A stretch of 64,000 nt of DNA from an uncultured Verrucomicrobiales bacterium (GTDB taxonomy: Bacteria; Verrucomicrobiota; Verrucomicrobiia; Verrucomicrobiales; Akkermansiaceae). Position numbers and translations under genes: made by a program. Shown here piece by piece: positions 42,436 through 51,496 of this stretch (the stretch's first letter is position 1; every line of letters starts with the position of its first letter). The DNA is taken from assembly GCA_937944055.1 (NCBI GenBank), contig CALDZJ010000009.1, forward strand, positions 1 to 64,000. Reading direction: 5' to 3'. The notes under the pieces were generated by a model that saw only the letters and a list, made by a program, of their open reading frames with translations, searched no databases and was not told where the DNA came from.

Positions 42436-45365
42436 GAAAAAAGCCCCATCAACTCATCCTCTTCTAGCCCCGGGACCAGCGCCGCGCCGCCATCCAGCAC
42501 GCTCTCCATCATCTTCTTTTTCTCCTCCTGAAGTGCTAGGATTTTTTCTTCGACCGTTCCCCGCGTGATCAGCTTATAGCTCGTCACCACATTCTTCTGG
42601 CCGATGCGATGGGCGCGATCAGTGGCCTGCGCCTCGACCGCCGGGTTCCACCACGGATCAAGATGAATCACCGTATCAGCCGCAGTGAGATTCAGCCCCA
42701 CCCCGCCCGCCTTCAGCGAAATGAGAAAAACCGGCGCCCTTCCCTCTTGGAAACGCTCCACCACTTCCCCGCGCTTTTTGGTGGAGCCATCAAGATAACA
42801 ATAGTCCCAATTTTTCGACATCAAGAGAGGCACTACCCCCTGTAAAAGTTGGACAAATTGGCTGAAAATCAGGACTCGGTGACCACCCGCCACCGCCTCA
42901 CTCACCAGCGATTCCAGCTCATCAAGTTTCACCCCCGCATCCTGATCGGCCACCTTTAAGCCCGGTAAAAGACGCAGATCACAGCAGGCTTGGCGGAGAC
43001 GCAACAGCGCCGTGAGCGCGACCATCCGCTTACGCCCATCCTCCGCAGAATCAACTTGCGCTCTACTCTCCTGAAGGAGTTGGCGGTAGATTCTCTCCTG
43101 CTTCGGGCTCAGATCACAGTAGCGTATTTGCTCAATACGATCCGGAAGATCCGTCGCCACCTCAGACTTTAAGCGGCGGAGGACCACTGGCTTAAGGCGA
43201 CGAGCGAGCCTCCGAGCCAGGGCTGGGTCACTCCCCTTGCGAAGGGGTTTTTCAAAGCGCTCGATGAAGGCCTTCCGCGGGCCAAGATAAGACGGCAGGG
43301 CGAAGTGCATGATGGACCAAAGATCCAGCAAAGAGTTCTCAACCGGCGTTCCCGAAAGAGCGAAGCGCTGGGCCGCTTTTAAACGATGCGCCGCAAGCGA
43401 GACCTGAGCCTCGGGATTTTTAATCTGCTGCGCCTCATCGAGGACCGCGATGTCGAATTCCCGCGCGTGAAACTGCTCCGCATCCACCCGTAAGATGGCA
43501 TAGCTCGTGATGAGGAGATCCGCCTCTGGGATGCTCCCCCGCTTCGCCCCCACGTGTTGAGCACAGCGCAAGTCTGGCACCCATTTCTGCGCCTCCGCAG
43601 CCCAATTAGAGACGAGTGAGGAAGGACACACCACCAAAGCGCACCCGCCATTTCTGCGCAATCGTTCTTGGATAAAAGTGAGGGTTTGCAGCGTCTTGCC
43701 GAGGCCCATGTCATCCGCCAAGATGCCTCCCATTCCCAGTTCACTCAGGCGATACATCCAGCGCACTCCCGTGGCCTGATAAGGCCGCAGAATCTCAGGA
43801 AGCTCCAGTTCTGTCTCGGCTTCCTCCTCGACTGCCATGCCAAAGTCACGAGCACTCGTCCTTAGAAAAGCTGCTTGCTGGGCACTCACCTCAAAGACTC
43901 CCGGAGCACTCTGAGAGGCCTCCGAGTCCGCCAGAGTTTCACTCACCTCCTCGATGAACTCGGAATCAATGACCGCGATCTTGCCCCGCCCAAAGGCCTG
44001 CTCCGCCGTGCCCATGCGGAGCATCCGCTGGACCTGTTCCGCCGCTAATTCTGCTCCCCCTGCTTGGTAGCGCGTCTCAATCGCGAACCAATCTTGCCCC
44101 GTATCACTCCACTCCCAATCAGGGCGCACCGCCACCACTTGCTCGGCAGCCGCCCGGAAGCGCTCTCCTTTTTCAATTCTCCAGCAAGCGGGGAACTCCG
44201 CAAAGGCGTGGAATTTGAGAATCTCCTCGCGCTCCCGCAGAGCCATGCGCCCGCCTTTCGTCGGGCCTTCAAAGCCCCAGTCGCGGAAGAAATCGATCAC
44301 AGCATTTTCCTTCGCGGGACTACTGAGAACCTCTCCCACCAATTGGGCTTCTCCCCCTTCTGATGAGGATTTTTTCCCCTCATAGCGGAATTCGAGCCGC
44401 GCCTCAAGGTGGCGGAGAGACCCTTCAAGAATGATGGCAATCTCCGGCACCCCTTCTGCTGGAAGTGATTCCCATAGAAGCTCTGGCACCTCGAACCACT
44501 GGGCCAGCTTCGCCAGCGTGAGGCGAGCCTCCGCCACACTCAGCGGCATCCCAGAAGCAAGAATCGCAGCGTACTTCGAGGGGAGACCCAGCGCGAAGGG
44601 GCTAAAAACCCCCTGCGTAAGCTGCCACGCTCCGAGCCTCCCGGACTCTGCCGTGATCGCTGCCACGATCTTTTCACCACGTAAGCGCAAGGCGGGCCGC
44701 AGCGATTTTGCAGACACTTCAGCCCTACTTTTCTTACCAAAGAAAACTCGTGGGTGATTGACCAAGCCCTCAAGAAGTTGCGCGAATCGCTCGCGGTCTA
44801 GCGTGATAATCCCCGGCGGCTCACTCGGGGAAATTTCCCGCAACACTCGCCATAGTTCCTCATCCTGAGAATCGACTTGATAAGAGCCCTCCGCCAAGGC
44901 GCTGAGGAGGACCTCCTCACCCTCGATGAGCGCGCCAAAACCGACCATCAGCTGACCGCGCTCCCAGGAGCTTTCCACCTTCAGCGGGAGCATCACTTGC
45001 AGCTCCAGAGCCCGGCCATCCGCGCTGAGACCCGGCCAGCGATCCTCGTAAATCTCCGGCGCGGGACTCGCAATTTCCTGAGTGGGCGCGATGACTTCTA
45101 GACCGATCGCCATGATATGAGCGCAGACTCGCCCATCCTGCCGGACCATCAGGCAGGTGCAGCGATTCTCCATGTGCGTGCGCGAAATCAACTCCATGCT
45201 GATGCGCTTCACCTTCCCGCTCACGCGAGTCTCTCCGGAAAGAATGCCCTCTTTGTATTCCGCCGATTTCACTCCGCCATCGCGATGGATGGCGCGCGCT
45301 TTTTTCATCTCAACATGCCCCCCGACATCCATGAGGAGATCGCGGGTCAGTTCGAGATGGTCCAT
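42432..45365 (-). CDS. SWIM-SNF2 family helicase
   Basis: The 977-residue product has a SWIM zinc finger near the N-terminus (CTCLMVRQDGRVCAH, pattern CxC...CxH). A long central region follows (about 100-510), then the two SNF2/Swi2 helicase lobes: ADDMGLGKTLQTLTF (Walker A), VLDEAQQIKNP (DEAQ-type motif II), ALSGTPVEN (III), and in the second lobe SQFVQLLQG, DGSTKKRG and DPWWNPAVEAQATDRAHRIGQ (V-VI). Bacterial SNF2 proteins of this type move RNA polymerase or other proteins on DNA. No restriction or defence genes are close by, so a housekeeping role is more likely. Confidence 0.93.
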   Translation of the reverse strand: MDHLELTRDLLMDVGGHVEMKKARAIHRDGGVKSAEYKEGILSGETRVSGKVKRISMELISRTHMENRCTCLMVRQDGRVCAHIMAIGLEVIAPTQEIASPAPEIYEDRWPGLSADGRALELQVMLPLKVESSWERGQLMVGFGALIEGEEVLLSALAEGSYQVDSQDEELWRVLREISPSEPPGIITLDRERFAQLLEGLVNHPRVFFGKKSRAEVSAKSLRPALRLRGEKIVAAITAESGRLGAWQLTQGVFSPFALGLPSKYAAILASGMPLSVAEARLTLAKLAQWFEVPELLWESLPAEGVPEIAIILEGSLRHLEARLEFRYEGKKSSSEGGEAQLVGEVLSSPAKENAVIDFFRDWGFEGPTKGGRMALREREEILKFHAFAEFPACWRIEKGERFRAAAEQVVAVRPDWEWSDTGQDWFAIETRYQAGGAELAAEQVQRMLRMGTAEQAFGRGKIAVIDSEFIEEVSETLADSEASQSAPGVFEVSAQQAAFLRTSARDFGMAVEEEAETELELPEILRPYQATGVRWMYRLSELGMGGILADDMGLGKTLQTLTFIQERLRRNGGCALVVCPSSLVSNWAAEAQKWVPDLRCAQHVGAKRGSIPEADLLITSYAILRVDAEQFHAREFDIAVLDEAQQIKNPEAQVSLAAHRLKAAQRFALSGTPVENSLLDLWSIMHFALPSYLGPRKAFIERFEKPLRKGSDPALARRLARRLKPVVLRRLKSEVATDLPDRIEQIRYCDLSPKQERIYRQLLQESRAQVDSAEDGRKRMVALTALLRLRQACCDLRLLPGLKVADQDAGVKLDELESLVSEAVAGGHRVLIFSQFVQLLQGVVPLLMSKNWDYCYLDGSTKKRGEVVERFQEGRAPVFLISLKAGGVGLNLTAADTVIHLDPWWNPAVEAQATDRAHRIGQKNVVTSYKLITRGTVEEKILALQEEKKKMMESVLDGGAALVPGLEEDELMGLFS

Positions 45366-45376
45366 CGCAGCACAGT

Positions 45377-45985
45377 CTAATCGAGGTGGAGTAAGGTTGG
45401 AACGACAATCACTTCCATCCCCGCTTCTCGCGCAGCCAAAATCCCAGGGCGAGCATCTTCATAAACGACACAGTCCTTAGGATCCACCTCAAGACGAGCG
45501 GCCGCCTCAAGAAAAATATCAGGTGCAGGCTTCCCTCGTTTGACATCCGTCGAGGTCACCACCTCATCAAACCAATCTGAAATTCCGAGCTTTTGGAGCG
45601 TCTTTTCCACCACTTCCCGTGAGCCTCCGCTTGCAATCGCGAGAGGAACTTTCCCGCGATGATTTTTGGCCACCTCTGCCACCTCGGGAATGAGTTCAAC
45701 GAGATCGAGATGCTTCAAGAAGGCGGTCTTCTTGGCGTAGGCCACCGCATCCGCATCGAGATCCAGATCCTGCTCACCATTGAGAGTTTCCACAATATCG
45801 CGAGTGGGCCGCCCACCCATCGCATAAAAGACATCCTCCGGAAAGACTCCGCGATGCCCTTGATTCTTCAGCGCCTCGCACCATGACTTGAAGTGGGCCG
45901 GCATCGAGTCCACCAAGGTCCCATCCAGATCGAAAATTAGCGCCTTAAATCCGGGGCTGGGAATTTGTAAATCGAGCTTACTCAT
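45377..45985 (-). CDS. HAD-family phosphatase/phosphomutase
   Basis: The 202-residue product has the HAD motifs IFDLDGTLVDSMPAHF (nucleophile Asp and acid Asp), AIASGGSREVV (motif II, Ser), RGKPAPDIFLEAA (motif III, Lys) and CVVYEDARPGILAA (motif IV). The cap domain is small, as in beta-phosphoglucomutase. YAMGGRPTRDIV in the cap resembles that group. Adjacent to it is the UDP-glucose pyrophosphorylase gene, which fits a role in sugar-phosphate metabolism. The start MSKLDL at 45985 is preferred to the frame start at 46024, and it leaves 70 bases to the UGP gene. Confidence 0.85.
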   Translation of the reverse strand: MSKLDLQIPSPGFKALIFDLDGTLVDSMPAHFKSWCEALKNQGHRGVFPEDVFYAMGGRPTRDIVETLNGEQDLDLDADAVAYAKKTAFLKHLDLVELIPEVAEVAKNHRGKVPLAIASGGSREVVEKTLQKLGISDWFDEVVTSTDVKRGKPAPDIFLEAAARLEVDPKDCVVYEDARPGILAAREAGMEVIVVPTLLHLD

Positions 45986-46055
45986 GAACGGGGGCGAAAT
46001 GGCGCAAAGGAGGCCGCCTGACAAGTCGCAAACCGCTTCATCACTTCCCGATCAT

Positions 46056-47447
46056 TCAGAGGATCACCTTTTCATCTTGATAGTGACCGGCCGGGACGGT
46101 TTTGCGCTCCTTATCAGGATTTTCAATCTCCACCTCCCCTGAAATCTTCACCCCTTCAGCAAAGCTCACCGGCCCAGAAATGGTCAAACTCTTAGCGGCG
46201 AGCAAGGACGCTTGACCGAGGGCCTCTAATGAATCGACAAATTGATACTCCGATGAAAGCCGAATCACAGGAGGCTTTCCTTCCCGTGCCTCATGCAGTT
46301 GGACCCGCCCATCATCGCCGATTTTATAGGCGTCCGAGCGCAGGGCAAAAAGATCACTGGTCCCTTTCACGGGAGCAAAACGAGAGCGGGGAACATTGAC
46401 TGCCAACGCTCCTTCAAAGCACTCGATGGCCGAGCCCATGGCCTGTTCAAGCTGAAAAACGGCCGTGCTCGAGGCGTCGCGAGGATCGACCGTTTTCGCA
46501 TTCTGAATCACCGGCAAGGGCAAAAGTCCGGCGTTCTCTTCCATCACTTTTTTAAGCTCCAGCAAATTCACCCAAATGTTATTCGTATTAAAAAACTGAT
46601 GACGAGTGATGTCTTGGAAGTTTTCCAAATCAGCCTCGGGGCATTGCGCCACTTCACGAAGCAAGAGACGCCCATCCGCGATCCGCTGGGCGAGATGCCC
46701 ACCTTTCCGATCAGCCTCACTACGGCGAGTCACTTCCATTAAGAAAGGGGCATCTTGATGGGCAAAAAAAGAAAGTAGGCGCGGATCTAAAACCGCTCCG
46801 AGGTTATCACTATTAGAAATGAAGGCATACTTTACTCCGGCCTCTAGTAAGCGGTCTAACTCACCACTCCCCTGCAAGGTGGGATACACGTCGGCATGGC
46901 CCGGAGGGCACCACTCCAGCTCCGGATGCGCGGGATGGCTGACTGGCTCTAATGACTGCCGAGATAACTTAGGAACCCAGTTCTGAAGCAACTCTAATTG
47001 GCGAGGATCCCCCAGCTCTGGGACCGCTTGAGCAAGATAATCCTGCGTGTCCTGACTGCTCGCCTTGCTATTCATCAGGAGGAAGCGCACCTCAGCCCCG
47101 CTGGCAGCACGAAGCGAGAGAATCTGACGCGCCATGAGATCCAGAAAGGCGAGCCCAGGACGCAGCTCCAGCAAGCTCTTTACCTTTTCCAAGCCCATGC
47201 TCGTTCCCAAGCCACCATTTAATTTAATGACGACGCTTTGCGCGAGAAGCGAGGGATCAAACTCCTCAACCGCTTCCAGCGATTGATAGTCGATCACCGA
47301 ATCGGAGGGGCTAATCTCGGACTCCGGAATCTCTCCGCTACTTCCCTGCGCTAGGAGTTCTTGGGCTCTGATGAATGCTAAAATGGCCGAGTTCATCACT
47401 CCTTTTTCTTCCATCTTTTGGCGAATTTTTTTTGCGACTTCAGTCAT
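46056..47447 (-). CDS. UTP-glucose-1-phosphate uridylyltransferase (UDPGP type)
   Basis: This is the eukaryotic-type enzyme that makes UDP-glucose from glucose-1-phosphate and UTP, not the short bacterial GalU. The 463-residue product has the nucleotide-binding loop VIKLNGGLGTSMGLEKVKS-like stretch (about 72-90), YAFISNSDNLGAVLD, PLPVIQNAKTVDP, and a C-terminal region with short beta-helix strands (ISGPVSFAEGVKISGEVEI). It is divergent from rpoN. A C-terminal repeat resembling a left-handed helix is normal for the family. Confidence 0.92.
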   Translation of the reverse strand: MTEVAKKIRQKMEEKGVMNSAILAFIRAQELLAQGSSGEIPESEISPSDSVIDYQSLEAVEEFDPSLLAQSVVIKLNGGLGTSMGLEKVKSLLELRPGLAFLDLMARQILSLRAASGAEVRFLLMNSKASSQDTQDYLAQAVPELGDPRQLELLQNWVPKLSRQSLEPVSHPAHPELEWCPPGHADVYPTLQGSGELDRLLEAGVKYAFISNSDNLGAVLDPRLLSFFAHQDAPFLMEVTRRSEADRKGGHLAQRIADGRLLLREVAQCPEADLENFQDITRHQFFNTNNIWVNLLELKKVMEENAGLLPLPVIQNAKTVDPRDASSTAVFQLEQAMGSAIECFEGALAVNVPRSRFAPVKGTSDLFALRSDAYKIGDDGRVQLHEAREGKPPVIRLSSEYQFVDSLEALGQASLLAAKSLTISGPVSFAEGVKISGEVEIENPDKERKTVPAGHYQDEKVIL

Positions 47448-47517
47448 GAATTCTAGGGACTTTATTGGCGGTCACGGCGTGGAGGTATCACAAGTCCTCC
47501 GAAGGTAAAAATTAAAT

Positions 47518-47535
47518 TTGGCATGTTTTCTGCTA
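47518..47535 (+). promoter_or_regulatory. Candidate sigma-54 (-24/-12) promoter for rpoN
   Basis: TTGGCATGTTTTCTGCTA matches the sigma-54 consensus TGGCACG-N4-TTGCW at the essential GG (47520-47521) and GC (47532-47533) with exactly ten bases between them, plus most flanking positions. The predicted start of transcription is near 47545, about 53 bases ahead of the rpoN ATG. A GGAGG-N10-CCTCC dyad lies 20 bases further upstream (47481-47500). This would let sigma-54 drive its own gene. Confidence 0.55.
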
Positions 47536-47597
47536 CATTTCCACCTCCCCACCTTTACATTCGCGCTCTTTGGGCTAAGGGTCTCTTTGAAATCATC

Positions 47598-49004
47598 ATG
47601 GGCCAAGCCTCCTTGAATCAATCGCTCTCGCAGCAGCAGACCCTCTCGCCACAGATGCGACAGAGTCTTGAGATTCTTCAGGCTAATACCCTAGAACTCA
47701 GCCAACTGCTGAACCAAGCGATGGAGATAAACCCGGTGCTAGAGGACATCAGCGAGCATGATTCCTTAGATGAGATCAGCGATTCCGAATTCGAGGAAAG
47801 CGACAACTTCGATGATTGGCAGGAAAGCTATGACGACGATGCGCGAGAACTCGCCATCATGGAGCGGCGCAATAAGGGCGTGAGCCAAGAAACGGCTGAA
47901 GCGCGAGAACATTTCTATCAGTCCATCGTCGCGCCCCTCACCTTACAAGAGCACCTGATCGCGCAGATTCAAGAAAGCGGCCTAGGCCAAGAAACGCAGG
48001 CAGACGCCATCCTCATTGTCGGAAATCTCACCGAGCATGGCTACCTCGACGCCCCGCTCGATGACTTAGCGGCTCGCCTCCAGATCCCCCTGGATCGGCT
48101 TGAAGATGCCCTCGCATTGATCCAGAACTTTGACCCATCTGGAGTCGGAGCGAGTGACCTCCGCGAGTGCCTTCTCCTCCAGCTTGATCACCTCGGCTTA
48201 GGCAATGGTCTAGAGGCTGAAATCGTCGATGAGCATCTCGATGATGTCGCTAAGAACCACTTTCCACAGCTGGCCAAAAAACTGCAACTCCCACTTGAGA
48301 GGATCATTGAAAGCATCGCCCACATTCGCTCGCTGGATCCCTCTCCGGGATCGCGTTTTCAGGCCGGCGGCAATCCCTACGTGCAGCCAGATGTCAAAAT
48401 CAGCAGGGATGACGGGGGGCATTGGGCCGCTGAGTTGACCGGAAGCTACCTTCCACGCATTCGCATCAATGACGAATATAAGGACATGCTTTCGGGATCC
48501 TCTGATGATCGCCAGACGCGTAATTACCTCCGCAATCAGATCCGCGATGGCCGCGCGATCATCCGCGCGATTGACCAACGGCAGGAGACGATTTTGGCGA
48601 TTGCCCGTGAGATTGTTGATCGTCAAAAACCATTTCTCGAAAAAGGAACGCGTTTTTTAAAACCGATGACCATGAGCGAGCTCGCTGAAGTCATAGGGGT
48701 GCACCCCACCACCGTCTCACGAGCCGTCGCCGGGAAATACCTAGATACCCCGCACGGCCTCATGGAGATGCGCAAATTCTTCGCCACCGGCTATCAAACT
48801 TCCGATGGGAAGGACGTCTCCAACGAGGGCGTGCGAGAAGCTCTCCAAGCGCTCATCCAGCATGAAGATGGAGCAAATCCGCTCGCAGATTCTAAGCTCC
48901 AGCGACTCCTAAGCGAACAGGGAATCAAAGTCGCCCGCCGGACCGTGGCGAAGTATCGTGAGCAACTCGGAATCCTCCCCTCCAACTTGCGTAAGAAATA
49001 CTAG
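47598..49004 (+). CDS. rpoN: RNA polymerase sigma-54 factor RpoN
   Basis: RpoN directs RNA polymerase to -24/-12 promoters and needs activator ATPases. The 468-residue product has the Gln/Leu-rich region I (SLSQQQTLSPQMRQSLEIL), an acidic region II, the core-binding domain (about 110-300), and the DNA-binding part with the C-terminal RpoN box ARRTVAKYREQLGI. The start MGQASLNQ at 47598 is conserved; the upstream open frame to 47523 would cross the predicted sigma-54 promoter. The length is normal. mrp follows 31 bases on. Confidence 0.95.
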   Translation: MGQASLNQSLSQQQTLSPQMRQSLEILQANTLELSQLLNQAMEINPVLEDISEHDSLDEISDSEFEESDNFDDWQESYDDDARELAIMERRNKGVSQETAEAREHFYQSIVAPLTLQEHLIAQIQESGLGQETQADAILIVGNLTEHGYLDAPLDDLAARLQIPLDRLEDALALIQNFDPSGVGASDLRECLLLQLDHLGLGNGLEAEIVDEHLDDVAKNHFPQLAKKLQLPLERIIESIAHIRSLDPSPGSRFQAGGNPYVQPDVKISRDDGGHWAAELTGSYLPRIRINDEYKDMLSGSSDDRQTRNYLRNQIRDGRAIIRAIDQRQETILAIAREIVDRQKPFLEKGTRFLKPMTMSELAEVIGVHPTTVSRAVAGKYLDTPHGLMEMRKFFATGYQTSDGKDVSNEGVREALQALIQHEDGANPLADSKLQRLLSEQGIKVARRTVAKYREQLGILPSNLRKKY

Positions 49005-49035
49005 CAGTGCGACACAAGCAAGCTACCTTCGCCGC

Positions 49036-50079
49036 ATGACGAGCGACGACCTCCGCACTGCCCTTACTCAAGTCAAATACCCCGGCTTCTCTCGAGACAT
49101 CATCTCCTTCGGGCTCGTGAAGTCCTATGAACTCAAAGACGGAGCAGCTCACGTCCAACTTCAAATTCAGACAAAAGACCCCAAAATCCCACAGCAAATC
49201 TTCCAAGACTGCCACGCCGTGCTTGATCCCTTACTCGGTGATAGCAGCAAGGTCCACATCCAAGTGGATGTGCAGGACCCTCCGGCTGCCGGAACCAGCG
49301 CGGGCGAGGCAGAGTCACTCCCAGGCGTGAAACGCATCATCGCAGTGGGCTCCGGAAAAGGTGGCGTTGGGAAATCGACCGTCTCGAGCAACCTCGCCAT
49401 CGCTCTCTCGCAGCAGGGTTACAAGGTTGGCCTTCTCGACTGTGATCTCTATGGCCCCTCCGTCCCCCTCATGTTCGGAGTGCCGCATCAGCAACCGCAT
49501 GCCGATGAGCAAGACCGCATTATCCCGATCGAGGCTCACGGCCTGAAGCTCATGTCGATGGGCTTTCTCCTCAGTGATAACTCCCCAGTCATCGTCCGGG
49601 GGCCGCTTGCCAACCGCTACACCCAGCAATTTCTCCAGCAAGTGGCTTGGGGAGAGCTTGATGTCTTGATCTTAGACCTCCCACCTGGCACCGGAGATAT
49701 TCAGCTAACTCTCGTCCAGACCGTCTCGCTCGATGGCGCCATCATCGTCACCACTCCGCAAGAAGTCGCTATGATCGATGCGCGGAAGGCCGTCTCGATG
49801 TTTGCTAAGGTCAACGTCCCCATCCTCGGGCTCATCGAGAATATGTCATACTTCGAGTGTGATCATGGCGAGCGCTACCACCTCTTTGGTCAAGGCGGCG
49901 CGCAGCGTGAATGCGAGCGTATTAAAGTCCCTCTCCTTGGGCAAATCCCGCTCGAGCCGATCATCGGCCAGCGTTGTGATGGCGGCGAGCCCACCGCCCT
50001 ACTCAGCCCTTCAGAATCAAAAGCATCCGCCGCTTTTCACCAAGCAGCCCAAAGCCTCCTAGATCATGTCTCTTCTTGA
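49036..50079 (+). CDS. mrp: Mrp/NBP35-family Fe-S carrier ATPase
   Basis: Mrp (ApbC) carries Fe-S clusters to apoproteins. The 347-residue product has an N-terminal FSCA/MIP18-type domain (about 1-85) and a P-loop ATPase domain with GSGKGGVGKSTV, LLDCDLYGPSVPLMFG, VRGPLANRYTQQF and LILDLPPGTGD. The bridging cluster motif CPxCG near the C-terminus is altered: SYFECDHGERYHLFG keeps only one cysteine, so the usual dimer cluster site is incomplete. The start MTSDDLR at 49036 is chosen because upstream codons lie inside the rpoN end. A strong terminator overlaps the stop codon. Confidence 0.92.
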   Translation: MTSDDLRTALTQVKYPGFSRDIISFGLVKSYELKDGAAHVQLQIQTKDPKIPQQIFQDCHAVLDPLLGDSSKVHIQVDVQDPPAAGTSAGEAESLPGVKRIIAVGSGKGGVGKSTVSSNLAIALSQQGYKVGLLDCDLYGPSVPLMFGVPHQQPHADEQDRIIPIEAHGLKLMSMGFLLSDNSPVIVRGPLANRYTQQFLQQVAWGELDVLILDLPPGTGDIQLTLVQTVSLDGAIIVTTPQEVAMIDARKAVSMFAKVNVPILGLIENMSYFECDHGERYHLFGQGGAQRECERIKVPLLGQIPLEPIIGQRCDGGEPTALLSPSESKASAAFHQAAQSLLDHVSS

Positions 50080-50089
50080 GACATTTTTT
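50066..50089 (+). terminator. Intrinsic terminator overlapping the mrp stop codon
   Basis: ATGTCTC (50066-50072), a 5-base loop TTCTT, GAGACAT (50078-50084) and a T-tract to 50089. The mrp stop TGA (50077-50079) is inside the hairpin, so ribosomes finishing mrp would interfere with folding. Confidence 0.8.
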
Positions 50090-50134
50090 CTAAGCTTGGC
50101 ATGAAAGAGCCAAACGGCCTAAAATCTCAACTTT

Positions 50135-51046
50135 ATGGATAGAAGAAATTTCAATAAAATCACCGGAGCCTCCTTATTCTCAATGTTAGGCTCCTCCGCC
50201 TTAGCGCAAGAAACGACAATGGCAGCCCCCTTCAAGGCAAAGTTCGCCCCCTCTCCAGGTCAACTCTTTGCCGGTGAAGGTAAGAAGCTTAGCTACGTCG
50301 ATCAGATGAAACTCGCCTACGACCTCGGCTTCCGCGCTTGGGAAGACAACTGGCTAAACCGTAAGGATAACGCCACCCTCGAAAAAATCGCAGAATTCGC
50401 CAAGGAAAAGAAGATCGAGCTTGGCGTAAGCGTCATCACCCTTGGGGCAAATGCCATGTTCAACAAACCTACCGATGAGCAAAAGGCCGCCCTGAAAAAG
50501 GACCTCGAGCGAGGAGTCGAAGTCGCAAAAATCACCGGCCAAAGCAACATGACCTTCATCGCGGGAGCGCGTGACGAGTCCATGACCCGAGAAGAACAGA
50601 TTAAGGCCTCCGTCGACACCATGAATTGGTGCTGTGACATGGTAGAAGAGCACGGCGTAATCCTCGCCCAAGAGCCCGTGTCTCACCCCATGGGCGGCAA
50701 GGCATTACTCCTCGAATCATTCGAGCACGGTCACCTTCTCTGCCAAGCCGTAAACCGGAAATCCTGCAAGCTTCTCGCTGATTTTTATCACGAGGGACAG
50801 ATCGGTAACGGTGCAAAGTTGATCGAGAATGCTAAGAAAGTTTGGGATCAAGTCAGCTACGTCCAATACGGCGCCTCCCCCGGGCGCAAGGAGCCAGGAA
50901 CTGGAAATCTAGACTACCTCGCCGTGACAAAGTTTCTCCGCGAGCAGGGCTATGAAGGCATCATCGGCATGGAACATGGTCAGAGCAAAGAGGGCCAAGA
51001 AGGCCGGGATGCTCTCCTTGCCGCTTACCGGAAAATCGACGCCTAG
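50135..51046 (+). CDS. Tat-exported hydroxypyruvate-isomerase-like TIM barrel
   Basis: The 303-residue product begins MDRRNFNKITGASLFSMLG-like, a twin-arginine signal (RRNFN with the hydrophobic stretch and AQ cleavage site near 25). A TIM-barrel domain of the hydroxypyruvate isomerase family follows: YDLGFRAWEDNW, ELGVSVITLG, FIAGARDES, ILAQEPVSHP with the metal-binding Glu, LLADFYHEGQI with Asp/His and GIIGMEHGQS with Glu/His. The ligands are complete. A Tat-exported isomerase in the periplasm is typical of Verrucomicrobia and Planctomycetes. A perfect hairpin terminator follows. Confidence 0.87.
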   Translation: MDRRNFNKITGASLFSMLGSSALAQETTMAAPFKAKFAPSPGQLFAGEGKKLSYVDQMKLAYDLGFRAWEDNWLNRKDNATLEKIAEFAKEKKIELGVSVITLGANAMFNKPTDEQKAALKKDLERGVEVAKITGQSNMTFIAGARDESMTREEQIKASVDTMNWCCDMVEEHGVILAQEPVSHPMGGKALLLESFEHGHLLCQAVNRKSCKLLADFYHEGQIGNGAKLIENAKKVWDQVSYVQYGASPGRKEPGTGNLDYLAVTKFLREQGYEGIIGMEHGQSKEGQEGRDALLAAYRKIDA

Positions 51047-51105
51047 ATCATCGCCCACCCCGAGGCCCATCAAGGGCATCAAGGGCATCAAGCCAAGTCC
51101 CTCTC

Positions 51106-51143
51106 AAACCGTCTCCAGCTCCCTCGCTGAGGCGGTTTTTTTT
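51106..51143 (+). terminator. Intrinsic terminator after the TIM-barrel gene
   Basis: The stem AAACCGTCTC (51106-51115) pairs with GAGGCGGTTT (51129-51138) over ten base pairs with one G-U, around a 13-base loop, and is followed by five further T residues. It works only in the plus direction. Just upstream lies a small 9-bp duplication AAGGGCATC (51072-51089). Confidence 0.85.
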
Positions 51144-51165
51144 CGCCTCCTTCGCGCCTCCTCCT

Positions 51166-51492
51166 CTACTGGCCTAGATGCTTCGCCTTCAACTCCGCGA
51201 GCTCCTTCACCGCAGCCTCCTCGGCCGCTCTCAACTTCGTCAGTTCCTCAGTCACGCTCTTTAGCTCAGCCTCGGACTTCTCAAATTTCGCCCTGAGATC
51301 CTTCACCGGAGTCTTAGGGCCCTTTGTCTTAGCAGCGGCACTTTGAGCTCTTAACTCACTTAATTCAGCCTGTAAAAGATCGAGCTCCGCGCGCTGCTCC
51401 TCAAATTTCACGACATCCGGATCCCTCTCCCCCTTCTGCTTGCAGGAAGTCAGAAAAAGCGAAAGCGAAATTAGCAGCGCAATTTTCAACAT
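51166..51492 (-). CDS. Small coiled-coil lipoprotein
   Basis: The 108-residue product has a lipoprotein signal (LKIALLISLSLFLTSC, lipobox LTSC, Cys17). The mature part is almost entirely Glu/Leu/Ala/Lys heptads (LDLLQAELSELRAQ, LKSVTEELTKLRAAEEA), a long coiled coil. It has no other domain. It may be an envelope spacer of the Lpp/Braun type, though no C-terminal lysine anchor is visible. It is divergent from the DUF5069-like gene; an inverted repeat spans the gap. Confidence 0.75.
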   Translation of the reverse strand: MLKIALLISLSLFLTSCKQKGERDPDVVKFEEQRAELDLLQAELSELRAQSAAAKTKGPKTPVKDLRAKFEKSEAELKSVTEELTKLRAAEEAAVKELAELKAKHLGQ

Positions 51493-51496
51493 TGCT

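Noticed and set aside
42432-45365. SNF2 helicase as part of a defence island
   Set aside because: The neighbours are a secreted hydrolase, a HAD phosphatase and UDP-glucose pyrophosphorylase; no restriction, nuclease or toxin gene is close.
50098-50111. TTGGCATGAAAGAGCC upstream of the Tat-exported TIM barrel, resembling a -24/-12 promoter
   Set aside because: The GG to GC distance is one base too short; it is better described as a small inverted repeat TTGGC/GCCAA.
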